Below the pieces are notes generated by a model, which saw nothing but the letters and a program-made list of their open reading frames with translations, made no database searches and was not told the origin of the DNA. Source: CABMGU01 sp035292785 (GTDB lineage: Archaea; Nanobdellota; Nanobdellia; Woesearchaeales; ARS49). From it: a DNA stretch of 49,311 nucleotides. Shown here one piece after another: positions 41,050 through 48,689 of this stretch. Each line of letters opens with the position of its first letter. Position 1 is the first letter of the stretch. Both the position numbers and the translations under genes were made by a program. The DNA lies in the NCBI GenBank assembly GCA_035292785.1, contig DATDPK010000052.1:1-49311 (forward strand), written 5' to 3'.

Positions 41050-42692
41050 CTGAAACCCCTATCACCAAGATTTTTGTAGTCGCCAACATTTTTGCATTGA
41101 ATGCCGTCCCAACACTGGCTATCAGTACAGCAACCCTTGCTTGCCTCATTCTGCAAAGGAGACCAAGAAATAGATTTTACAACCTGGGTAGTATTACTGC
41201 TAATCAACAGCCAATTGCCGCCAGGCATACAAACAGCATTTTGATTTACACCAGTCAACAATGCGCCCTTCAAAGGATCACCGCAAGGACCTTTTGCTGT
41301 CGGAGTAACGCCTGTATTCTGGAACAAGGACAAGCTTGCAGACTGTGTTGCGCCTGCCTGAAGACTTGGATTGCACACGTAAAACTTGCCCTTATAATTC
41401 ATAATCGTGGCATTGCCCAAAAGAAAACTGCCAGTAGGAATGAATTGGTTGTTGAAACAACCGCCAGCACCATTAGAGTCCTCATAAGTATCAGCCTGAG
41501 TGTTGTCATCAGCAGGGTCACCACAACACTTAGTGCCTGACCACGCAATACCAGGCCATTTCTTGCCAGCAGCAACGCAAGCATCTTTATTGGTATTCAA
41601 ATCAGAAACCCAAGTGCCATCAGGAGCACAGAACTGAATAACATCAGAATCATCAGCAACCCAATCGCCGCTTGCCTTAACCTGATTGCCCTCTGACAAA
41701 GAAGTGCCATCACCAACACACTCATAAATTGTGGTTATGCTCGACTTGCACAAAAACTCGTGGCCGCTAACAAGCTTTTTTGTAAATGAGTTGAATGTTG
41801 TGCCGGACAAAGCAGAAGGAACACTGCCACAAATTGAAAGAGTCTGGCCGTCTGCAAGGAAAGAAGCATTACCAGAACAAGAAAGCTCTATGGCCTGGCC
41901 TGCAAGCGCTGCAGAAGACCACTTCCACTTATTAGCAGGATTTTTACCGCAAATGGCCCGTATAGTAGAATAAAATTTACACGGCTCAGTCTTATAAGCA
42001 GTATCAACACCGCAACAAATACTTTGAGTAGTTCTTCTCGTACCGTCAAACCAAACACCACCCCAATCACCGCCAGCCTGATCGCAAGACTGAGACTGGG
42101 CTGCATCACAAAGATCGTTGCCGTCAGAGTCTATACAGGCAAAAATGTTTTTCGAAGAATCAACCCAGACGCGGACACCAACAGTCTTGCTTTTTACTTG
42201 AATTGCTGCACTGGTGAAATAAGTGGGCACGGCAAAATCAGCAGCAGAGCCCAAGAATTTACTGCCGTCGGAACGAGTGACATTGGCACGGTAAGCAGGA
42301 GCATCTATCCAAACGTGGGAATAACCAGGCTCACCTGTTTCTGAGTTTGCACAAACCTTAATCTCATCACCCATTCCTTGAATAGGCCCGACACCAATTG
42401 GCCCTCCCCTGGATTTACCTGTGCCGCTTCCACCTGAAACTCTCTGGCCGGCATTATAAATAAAAATTCCAATCTCAACATTCTTCTCGTTTCTGCCAAA
42501 ATGAGTAATATCAGCAGAAGCCTTAAGAGGCGCCTGATAAGGCAACGTGAACAAGGAATAAGGAGAAGAACAGCCTCCAAGCGAAATAACATCACTGCGG
42601 TACTGGGTAAGTTCCCACTCAAACTCCAAAGCAGAGACGTTTACTGCGAGAATGAGAACTATTACTACCCAAAACCCCTTTTTTGTCATCAT
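41040..42692 (-). CDS. Secreted Cys-rich protein, 550 residues
   Basis: First gene of the eight-gene surface operon. Signal peptide MMTKKGFWVVIVLILAVNVSA. The mature part has more than 25 Cys in repeating CC-G/D contexts (SICCGVDTAY, TKCCGDPADD, GCCTDSQCWDG), with Trp-Ser/Gly motifs between them, suggesting disulfide-bonded repeats. The longest frame has eight more codons. The ATG at 42692 is about 27 bases from the shared TATA box and is chosen. The function is unknown. Confidence 0.78.
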   Translation of the reverse strand: MMTKKGFWVVIVLILAVNVSALEFEWELTQYRSDVISLGGCSSPYSLFTLPYQAPLKASADITHFGRNEKNVEIGIFIYNAGQRVSGGSGTGKSRGGPIGVGPIQGMGDEIKVCANSETGEPGYSHVWIDAPAYRANVTRSDGSKFLGSAADFAVPTYFTSAAIQVKSKTVGVRVWVDSSKNIFACIDSDGNDLCDAAQSQSCDQAGGDWGGVWFDGTRRTTQSICCGVDTAYKTEPCKFYSTIRAICGKNPANKWKWSSAALAGQAIELSCSGNASFLADGQTLSICGSVPSALSGTTFNSFTKKLVSGHEFLCKSSITTIYECVGDGTSLSEGNQVKASGDWVADDSDVIQFCAPDGTWVSDLNTNKDACVAAGKKWPGIAWSGTKCCGDPADDNTQADTYEDSNGAGGCFNNQFIPTGSFLLGNATIMNYKGKFYVCNPSLQAGATQSASLSLFQNTGVTPTAKGPCGDPLKGALLTGVNQNAVCMPGGNWLLISSNTTQVVKSISWSPLQNEASKGCCTDSQCWDGIQCKNVGDYKNLGDRGFRCQ

Positions 42693-42700
42693 CACGTGAT
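42691..42700. promoter_or_regulatory. Perfect 10-base palindrome at the start of the surface operon
   Basis: ATCACGTGAT overlaps the start codon and predicted transcription start of the eight-gene operon. It is a candidate operator; no regulator can be assigned. Confidence 0.4.
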
Positions 42701-42713
42701 TGACATATAAGAA

Positions 42714-42723
42714 CATTTAAATA
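42714..42723. promoter_or_regulatory. Shared bidirectional TATA box
   Basis: CATTTAAATAT is nearly symmetric and centred about 26-27 bases from both the leftward ATG (42692) and the rightward ATG (42746). Confidence 0.55.
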
Positions 42724-42745
42724 TTTTGGTCGAAGCACACATAAT

Positions 42746-43261
42746 ATGAAAAAGGCAGTGATAGTGCTCATCATAATACTAATTCTGGCAATAGGAGCAG
42801 TAGTTTGGTTAATAAGGCCGGTTGAAAGGCCACTAACACCAGAAAGTGCAGTTGAACTTGCTGCTATGAACTGTGATAAGGACACAAAAGAACTCGTTCT
42901 ATTAGTACAAGCACTGCAGTCAGGCAATTGTGGCAGAATAAATGACAATGTACTGAATGTATACTGCCAGGCAGCATTCGGCACAAACAAATGCGCAGAA
43001 CTATGGCAGGAAAGACAGAACTCGTGCAATGCAATACTGCAGCGCAACCCAGCAGGATGTGAAGATGAAACCTGCAATGGAATACTTGAAAATGAACAAG
43101 GATGCGAGTCATCAACGTGCACAGCTTTAGCAAGAAGAGATATAGCAGGAATAACAGACCCAACAGAATGCGCTGAAATAGTTCAAAGCGCAGAAAGAAA
43201 TGCAGAATGCTTCCAGAAAGCAACAAGCCCTGAGGAAATGGACGCTTGCATTAATGCATAG
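42746..43261 (+). CDS. Membrane-anchored Cys-rich protein, 171 residues
   Basis: One N-terminal helix (VIVLIIILILAIGAVVWLI) then an outer part with about 14 Cys in a helical, Glu/Asn-rich context (MNCDKDTKE, NCGRIND, SCNAILQ, GCEDETCNG). Pairs of Cys spaced as in repeated helical hairpins suggest a small all-alpha disulfide domain. It is divergent from the surface operon, shares its TATA box, and overlaps the rnp3 gene by 11 bases at the 3' end. No family is recognised. Confidence 0.78.
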   Translation: MKKAVIVLIIILILAIGAVVWLIRPVERPLTPESAVELAAMNCDKDTKELVLLVQALQSGNCGRINDNVLNVYCQAAFGTNKCAELWQERQNSCNAILQRNPAGCEDETCNGILENEQGCESSTCTALARRDIAGITDPTECAEIVQSAERNAECFQKATSPEEMDACINA

Positions 43262-43817
43262 CTGATTTTGCATCAATCAAGCCAAGCTGTTGAAAGAAAG
43301 CAGACAAATCGCCGGGAGAACGCATACCAAAAGGGTCCTTTGCAAAACTGCCAATGCGCACAGAAGTTTTAAACTTTTTACACAACAAAATGTTCTGCAT
43401 CATCCTGCCCATAAGCTTAACACGCTCAACATTAGAAGCAGAAAGAACTGCATTAAAAGAAAAACCAATTGCAACCTTATTCTCAGAAGCAATACGGCAA
43501 AGCACCTGATTAAGACCAGAGCGGCGATAATGAGTCTTGTCCCTGTCCTCAGAAGACTCCATTCCGAAAACAACATCAGCGCCACGCTCAATAGCAGTAC
43601 GAGCATCACCATCGCAGAATGCGAGAGCACCGGCACTATGAGCTTTTTCAATTTTATTGGGAGGCACAAGCAAAGCATTCACGATTTTTATTGGAGATTT
43701 ATCTGCAAAAAAGGCAGACTTGTCGTTGTATACAAAGATAAGACCTGAAAAGCCAAGACAGACGGCCATCTCAATAAAATCACGCTCATTGCCTCTAGGA
43801 AATACTATGTCAAACAT
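43251..43817 (-). CDS. rnp3: RNase P protein component 3 (Rpp30/p30)
   Basis: A TIM-barrel-like subunit of archaeal RNase P, which matures tRNA 5' ends with the catalytic RNA. The product has 188 residues. Key segments are DIVFPRGNERDFIEMA at the start, ERGADVVFGME, then HYRRSGLNQVLCRIASENKVAIGFSF, the family signature, and a C-terminal SFAKDPFGMRSPGDL. The frame can be extended 39 codons upstream, but the ATG at 43817 is 26.5 bases from a TATA box and is chosen. Confidence 0.93.
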   Translation of the reverse strand: MFDIVFPRGNERDFIEMAVCLGFSGLIFVYNDKSAFFADKSPIKIVNALLVPPNKIEKAHSAGALAFCDGDARTAIERGADVVFGMESSEDRDKTHYRRSGLNQVLCRIASENKVAIGFSFNAVLSASNVERVKLMGRMMQNILLCKKFKTSVRIGSFAKDPFGMRSPGDLSAFFQQLGLIDAKSAMH

Positions 43818-43838
43818 AAAATAAAAGCCGCGATAAGT

Positions 43839-43846
43839 ATTTAAAA
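43839..43846. promoter_or_regulatory. Shared bidirectional TATA box
   Basis: TATTTAAAA is centred about 26 bases from both the rnp3 ATG (43817) and the pseudouridine synthase ATG (43869); the starts are 52 bases apart. AAAGCC and GGCTTT arms (43824-43829 and 43847-43852) flank the region. Confidence 0.55.
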
Positions 43847-43868
43847 GGCTTTCGACGGTGATGGACAA

Positions 43869-44567
43869 ATGCAGGAAAGAATACAGAAAATACTTGCACA
43901 AGCAGGAATAGCAAGCAGAAGAAAATGCGAGCAATTAATCGCAGAGGGAAAAGTGCAGGTAAATGGAAAAGTTGCAACTCTTGGAGAGAAAGCAAGCCAT
44001 GAAGACAAGATAACAGTAGAAGGCAAGCCGATAATTTTGCAGAAAAAAACCTACATCGCACTAAACAAACCAAGAGGATACGTGACAACAGTAAGCGAAC
44101 AGCACGGAATGAAAACAGTGATGGACTTGGTGAAGATAAAACAAAGAGTTTACCCTGTAGGAAGACTGGACAAGCACACAGAAGGACTATTGCTGTTGAC
44201 AAACGACGGAGAATTTGCGAATAAATTGACACACCCAAGATATGAAATTGAAAAAGAATACTACGTTGAATTGGACAAGCCGCTAAGCCAGGAAGAAATC
44301 GACCATTTAAACAGAGGAGTGATGATAGACGACAGAAAAATAAGGATAAAAGATCTGGAAATACGCAACAAAGAAGTTCTTCTGCGAATACATGAAGGAA
44401 GAAAACACATAGTCAGAAGAATATTTGAAAAACTCGGCAAGGAAGTAAAAAGGCTGGTCAGGACAAGAATTGCAATGCTTGAACTCGGAGATTTACAACG
44501 AGGCAAATGGAGATATCTGACGCCAGCAGAAATCAAGCAGATAAGAACTCATTCAACTTCTCGTTAA
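43869..44567 (+). CDS. RsuA/RluB-family pseudouridine synthase
   Basis: 232 residues: an S4 RNA-binding domain (1-60, with a RIQKILAQAGIASRRKCEQLI opening) and a catalytic domain. ALNKPRGY is at 64-71 and the catalytic Asp101 lies in GRLDKHTEGLLLLTNDG. It converts uridine to pseudouridine, usually in rRNA. This subfamily is bacterial; archaeal pseudouridine synthases are normally TruB/Cbf5, TruA, TruD and Pus10 types, so lateral transfer is likely. Codon use is A-rich like other rightward genes, so any transfer is old. It overlaps the convergent ThiI-like gene by 35 bases. Confidence 0.93.
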   Translation: MQERIQKILAQAGIASRRKCEQLIAEGKVQVNGKVATLGEKASHEDKITVEGKPIILQKKTYIALNKPRGYVTTVSEQHGMKTVMDLVKIKQRVYPVGRLDKHTEGLLLLTNDGEFANKLTHPRYEIEKEYYVELDKPLSQEEIDHLNRGVMIDDRKIRIKDLEIRNKEVLLRIHEGRKHIVRRIFEKLGKEVKRLVRTRIAMLELGDLQRGKWRYLTPAEIKQIRTHSTSR

Positions 44568-45366
44568 CCTGCTTTTCAGACAGGCCAACCAAAGGACGCA
44601 AAATTACAAGAGAAGTCTTAACATCACTTACATTATCAATAAGCTGGCCAACGACAACTGCTTTTGCGTTCGCGTCCCTGGCGATAAAATCAATTTCGCC
44701 CTCCTTCATCAGCCTTGGTGCAAGCGCGCCATATTTTGCCAAGACTGGATGTTGAATTTCTGAAAAAGAAACAGGAATGACATTGCAGCCGCGCTGAAGC
44801 ATCAAAAGAGCAGCAAGCAAACTTGCGCTGTTATCAATCAAAGCAAGAACAGTGCCTTCTGAACCAACAGGCAGGCCGCCAAAACACTCAGTCCTTTCAA
44901 CAAAAACATAAGCCTTGTTGTTGATAAGCTCAACACCGACTTCAAAGTCAAACTCAGTCAGGTCAACTTCTGCATTAGTGCGCGAAACAAGCTCGGCGCC
45001 AAGCTGGTGCTCAACATCCCTTGAAGTCAAAGACATAGTCTTATCCAAACGCTGGCAGGAAACGCGGAAAGAAACGCGGTCATTCAGCTCGCACAAATGC
45101 AAAGCTGCATTAGCCATTGATTCAATATCAGGAACTGTTTCAAGAGCAGGACTGCAGGAAGAAATTCCGAAAATACGCTTAAGAGAGGAAATGCCTTTTT
45201 TTAAGCTGACAATAATCCTGCCATAACGCCTTTCAATAGGGCCGACAGACAAGCCGTCAGCGCGGAAGGCAAGACGAATATTGTTCACCAACAAATCCTC
45301 AAAGCGACCCCTATTAGCGCCCTTAAGCCCGATTTCATCATACCTGACCAAAATACAAGACTTCAT
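44533..45366 (-). CDS. ThiI-like protein (NFLD-THUMP) with degenerate PP-loop
   Basis: The N-terminus (CILVRYDEIGLKGANRGRFED) and THUMP domain (to about residue 165) match ThiI, which makes 4-thiouridine in tRNA with sulfur from a cysteine desulfurase. In ThiI the next part is an ATP-binding PP-loop with SGGxDSP. Here the aligned stretch reads IDNSASL before LLMLQRGCNVIPV, so the Gly-Gly and Asp are lost. The protein is 277 residues, about 100 short of the usual. It is coupled to the NifS gene by ATGA. It may be a tRNA-binding partner only. Confidence 0.8.
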   Translation of the reverse strand: MKSCILVRYDEIGLKGANRGRFEDLLVNNIRLAFRADGLSVGPIERRYGRIIVSLKKGISSLKRIFGISSCSPALETVPDIESMANAALHLCELNDRVSFRVSCQRLDKTMSLTSRDVEHQLGAELVSRTNAEVDLTEFDFEVGVELINNKAYVFVERTECFGGLPVGSEGTVLALIDNSASLLAALLMLQRGCNVIPVSFSEIQHPVLAKYGALAPRLMKEGEIDFIARDANAKAVVVGQLIDNVSDVKTSLVILRPLVGLSEKQVNEKLNEFLSA

Positions 45367-46451
45367 AAGCACTCACGAATTGATTTAACAGCATAATCCA
45401 ATTCTTCTTTGGCCGTATATTTACTGAGCACGAAACGCAATGAACTGCGCATCAAATCAGAAGACAAGTTCATAGCTTTCAACACGTGGCTGGGCTCAAG
45501 CTGGCTTGAATTACAAGCACTGCCCATTGAACAAGCAACCCCTTTCTCGTCCAAAGAAAGCAAGAGGGCCTCGGATTCTTTGCCCTTGAAGCCAAGATGA
45601 GCATTGTTGCATAAACGATTAGGAGAGCCGTTCAAAACAGAAACATCAGAAAGCTGGCTGACAAAATAATCACGCAATTCTTTCATACGCTTAACGTCTT
45701 CTTCGGTAAAGAATTCAACAGCCTTTGCAAAACCAACAATATTGGGAACGTTCTGGGTTCCTGCACGCTTGCTGAATTCATGAGGGCCGCCGAATAATAA
45801 TGGAACAAAAGGAGTGCTTTCCCTAATTATCAAAGCGCCAACACCTTTGGGGCCGTGAATTTTATGAGCGCTGATAGAGATTAAATCAGCAACAGGCAAT
45901 TCAGCCTTGCAAAAACTCTGAACTGCATCAGTGTGGAACAAGATTCTGTTTTCTTTGCACAAAGAGCTTATTTCTTTCACGGGCTGAATAACGCCAGTCT
46001 CATTATTCGCGTGCATTATGCTGACTAAAATTGTATCCTTGCGAATAGCTGATTTCAAAGAATCCAGCTTGACAATGCCGTCACGAGAAACAGGAACATA
46101 AGTAACCTGAAAACCATCCTTTTCCAACTGCCTGCAAGATTCCAAGACAGAAGAGTGCTCAATCTGGGATGTAATGATGTGCTTCCCTTTTTTGTGCAAA
46201 GCTTTTGCAACACCAAAAATTGCAGAGTTATTAGCTTCAGAACCACCACTTGTGAAAATAACTTCTTCAGGACTGACTTTTGCCTTTTTTGCAATGATGT
46301 TACGTGCAGAGGAAATTGCATCCGAGGCTTCCCTGCCCCAAGAATGCAAACTCTGAGGGTTGCCGAATTTTACAGAAAAAAAAGGACGCATTGCAGAAAG
46401 AACTTCAGGAGCAACCTGCGTTGTAGAGCCATTATCCAAAAACACCCTCAT
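45363..46451 (-). CDS. Cysteine desulfurase (NifS/IscS family)
   Basis: PLP enzyme that takes sulfur from cysteine for tRNA thiolation and Fe-S clusters. With the start at 46451 (MRVFLDNGSTT) it has 362 residues. Found are TSGGSEANN (68-76), His99, HTDAVQ (173-178), PLP Lys197 in SAHKIHG, and the active Cys313 in MGSACNSSQ. The longest frame adds 48 codons with no match to the family. The ATG is 27 bases from a TATA box at 46474-46482. It is the first gene before the ThiI-like gene. Confidence 0.95.
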   Translation of the reverse strand: MRVFLDNGSTTQVAPEVLSAMRPFFSVKFGNPQSLHSWGREASDAISSARNIIAKKAKVSPEEVIFTSGGSEANNSAIFGVAKALHKKGKHIITSQIEHSSVLESCRQLEKDGFQVTYVPVSRDGIVKLDSLKSAIRKDTILVSIMHANNETGVIQPVKEISSLCKENRILFHTDAVQSFCKAELPVADLISISAHKIHGPKGVGALIIRESTPFVPLLFGGPHEFSKRAGTQNVPNIVGFAKAVEFFTEEDVKRMKELRDYFVSQLSDVSVLNGSPNRLCNNAHLGFKGKESEALLLSLDEKGVACSMGSACNSSQLEPSHVLKAMNLSSDLMRSSLRFVLSKYTAKEELDYAVKSIRECL

Positions 46452-46473
46452 AAGAGAAAAGCCGGCTAATGCG

Positions 46474-46482
46474 CTTTTAAAG
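46474..46482 (-). promoter_or_regulatory. TATA box of the cysteine desulfurase gene
   Basis: CTTTTAAAG centred 27 bases before the ATG at 46451. Confidence 0.55.
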
Positions 46483-46497
46483 CTTTCCGCCGAAACC

Positions 46498-46506
46498 TTT
46501 TTAAAT
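46498..46506 (+). promoter_or_regulatory. TATA box of the eL34-eL14 operon
   Basis: CTTTTTAAATAG, centred about 26 bases before the ATG at 46528; it predicts a leaderless mRNA. Confidence 0.55.
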
Positions 46507-46527
46507 AGCCTGCCTCCCCACGAGAAT

Positions 46528-46800
46528 ATGGTAGTACCAAGATACAGGTCAAGAACGTTCAGGCGAATATACACAAGAACGCCAAGCGGAAACACAGTAA
46601 TACATTACAAAAGAAGAAGAAATGCAAGCCCAAGCTGTGCAAACTGCGGAAACAAATTACCCGGAGTAGCACGCGGAACAATCACAGAAGTACGCTCACT
46701 AGCAAAAAGCTCACGCAGACCAGAACGCCCCTACGGCGGAGTGCTCTGCAGTGCGTGCACAAGACGAACAATAATAGCAAAAGCAAGGGCAGAAACATGA
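46528..46800 (+). CDS. rpl34e: Large-subunit ribosomal protein eL34
   Basis: 90 residues, basic, archaeal/eukaryotic-specific. The family start is MVVPRYRSRTFRRIYTRTPSG. A zinc ribbon uses Cys37/Cys40 and Cys74/Cys77 with CANCGNKLPGV and RPYGGVLC between. The frame is open 56 codons upstream, but the TATA box and the family start fix the ATG at 46528. Its stop overlaps the eL14 start (ATGA). Confidence 0.95.
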   Translation: MVVPRYRSRTFRRIYTRTPSGNTVIHYKRRRNASPSCANCGNKLPGVARGTITEVRSLAKSSRRPERPYGGVLCSACTRRTIIAKARAET

Positions 46801-47045
46801 TAACAACAGGAAGACTTTGCGTAAAAATCACAGGAAGAGACGCAGGAAAGAAATGCGTTGTGGTCGACACTGACAAAAAATTTGCAGTAATAGACGGCGA
46901 AACAAGACGCAGAAAATGCAACATATTACACCTTGAGCCATTGGACAAAACACTTGACATAAAAAAAGGCGCAAGCCACGAAGAAGTCGCAAAAGCATTC
47001 AAATCACTCGGAATTGTTCTTACAGAGAAAAAGGCAAAGAAGTAA
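46797..47045 (+). CDS. rpl14e: Large-subunit ribosomal protein eL14
   Basis: 82 residues with a KOW-like beta-barrel: TTGRLCVKITGRDAGKKCVVVD, then RRRKCNILHLEPL. It is coupled to eL34 by ATGA; the longer frame (14 more codons inside eL34) is not used. Its stop is directly beside the pheT stop. Confidence 0.94.
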   Translation: MITTGRLCVKITGRDAGKKCVVVDTDKKFAVIDGETRRRKCNILHLEPLDKTLDIKKGASHEEVAKAFKSLGIVLTEKKAKK

Positions 47046-48689
47046 CTATTTCTTGCATTCGAAAAGCACAGACAAGTTCAGCTCACAGCCTGAAACTGGA
47101 AGCTCCAAACCAAAATGTTCAAGAACTGCAGGATGTAATTCACCAAAGAAGCCGACATTCTTATTGTCAACCATTATTGAAGCAGCACGGCCAGGAACAA
47201 AACAAGACATCTCAAGCTCTTCAAGCGAGTACTTAATGTTGGACATACGCAAGAGATAATCAACAGCCTGCTTCATCTCAGTAAAACCAGCTGAAGAATG
47301 ACAGCTCACAGCAGAAAGATGCTGCTGGTCGTGCACGTTTTCTTTATCGCGCACTGAAATTATGCCCTGCTCGAAAATACGCTGAGGAAAATCAACGTGC
47401 TTGTTCCTTGACAAAACGTCCATCATAATGGGCATAAGCCAGGAACGAACACCAGCATAAGTATTAGACATAGGATTCTCAATTTCAACAGTGCCGAGGT
47501 CAGAAATGTTCATCTTATCGTACAACAAGTCCTTGCTGGAAAGTACAGGGCTGAGAACTTCCTGATAGCTTAAGCCAACCCAAAGCTCGCGAATTGTGTC
47601 AATAAATCTCTGAATTTCAAAAGTACCGCCAATGGTATAGGAAGACAGAGGAAGAGGCTTGAAATTATCATAACCATACATAATGCCAACATCCTCAACA
47701 ACATCAAAAGCGTGCATAATGTCGTGGCGATAAGGAGGAATCAAAACTTTGCCGGAAGAATAATCATAACGCATCTTCTCCAAAGCAACCTTAAGCTCAG
47801 CCTGCTTCAACTTAATACCCAACAAGCGCTCAACATCATCCTCATTAAACTTAATGCTCCTAACCTCAAAGGAAGGTGTTGTAACCTTTTTTGATGCATA
47901 CTCAATTGTCAAAGGATAAATCTTGAAACCACGGTCAGCAAGAGCATACGCGAAAATATTGGCAACCAAATCAACAGACTCCATATCCATTCCAGTTGTA
48001 TCAAATAACAAAGAATCATCACCAACCTGAACACGACCGGTTTCCTCGCTGTTGATAATCGGAGCCAAACTCAAAATGTCCTTTTTCGCATCCAAAAACA
48101 CAGGATAAAACGGCTTGCCCTTCAAAATATGGCCGTATTCCTTGCCCTTGGGATGACGCTCCAAAACCTGCTGCAAAGACATAGGAGAATGAGAATCCAA
48201 AGGCACAAACTTCTCACTTGGAGACGCAGCCTTGAAGTAAACAGGGAAAGTAATTTTCCTAAGAGGATAAACACCAATCGAAATCTTCTGACGCTTCCTG
48301 CCAAAATTTTCAGCAAGCTTTTCCTGAAGCTGAATCAACTGCTTCAGCAAATAATCATCAATTTTTCTCCCCTTTGCAACAAAACAAGCAACAAAAGGAC
48401 GAATGCTCGAAAGGCGCTTGTCGACAATAACCTTTCCAATCGGAGCCTCTGTCTTAACTTTCGGAATTCCCTTTTCCTTTCCAAGAATGCCACGGAACAA
48501 ACGGGCAAGACCTTCAACACTCCACAAATAAGGCTGATTAGTATCGTTAAACTTCACAGAAACTTCCCTGCTAAGCTGAGACTCAAGCTCAGCCTTGGCA
48601 CAGCTTAACAAGTATGTAAGCTTCTTTTCATCAAGCTTTTGGCCAGTCAGTTTGCACAAGTCCTCAAACGAAAAAGTAATTGTTGGCAT
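47046..48689 (-). CDS. pheT: Phenylalanyl-tRNA synthetase beta subunit
   Basis: Archaeal/eukaryotic-type PheT of 547 residues. It forms an alpha2-beta2 enzyme with PheS and charges tRNA-Phe. The B3/B4-like region (about 80-260) may edit misacylated tRNA. The B5 domain (KVTTPSFEVRSIKF, then a LLGIKLKQAELKVALEKMRYD segment) and the catalytic-like core (YGYDNFKPLPLSSYTIGG, then ENPMSNTYAGVR) follow. The ATG at 48689 shares one base with the pheS stop (TGATG), better than the TTG one codon earlier. Confidence 0.96.
   Translation of the reverse strand: MPTITFSFEDLCKLTGQKLDEKKLTYLLSCAKAELESQLSREVSVKFNDTNQPYLWSVEGLARLFRGILGKEKGIPKVKTEAPIGKVIVDKRLSSIRPFVACFVAKGRKIDDYLLKQLIQLQEKLAENFGRKRQKISIGVYPLRKITFPVYFKAASPSEKFVPLDSHSPMSLQQVLERHPKGKEYGHILKGKPFYPVFLDAKKDILSLAPIINSEETGRVQVGDDSLLFDTTGMDMESVDLVANIFAYALADRGFKIYPLTIEYASKKVTTPSFEVRSIKFNEDDVERLLGIKLKQAELKVALEKMRYDYSSGKVLIPPYRHDIMHAFDVVEDVGIMYGYDNFKPLPLSSYTIGGTFEIQRFIDTIRELWVGLSYQEVLSPVLSSKDLLYDKMNISDLGTVEIENPMSNTYAGVRSWLMPIMMDVLSRNKHVDFPQRIFEQGIISVRDKENVHDQQHLSAVSCHSSAGFTEMKQAVDYLLRMSNIKYSLEELEMSCFVPGRAASIMVDNKNVGFFGELHPAVLEHFGLELPVSGCELNLSVLFECKK

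Noticed and set aside
46360..46527. Upstream extension of eL34
   Set aside because: The extra 56 codons are antisense to the cysteine desulfurase and its promoter; the TATA box fixes the start at 46528.
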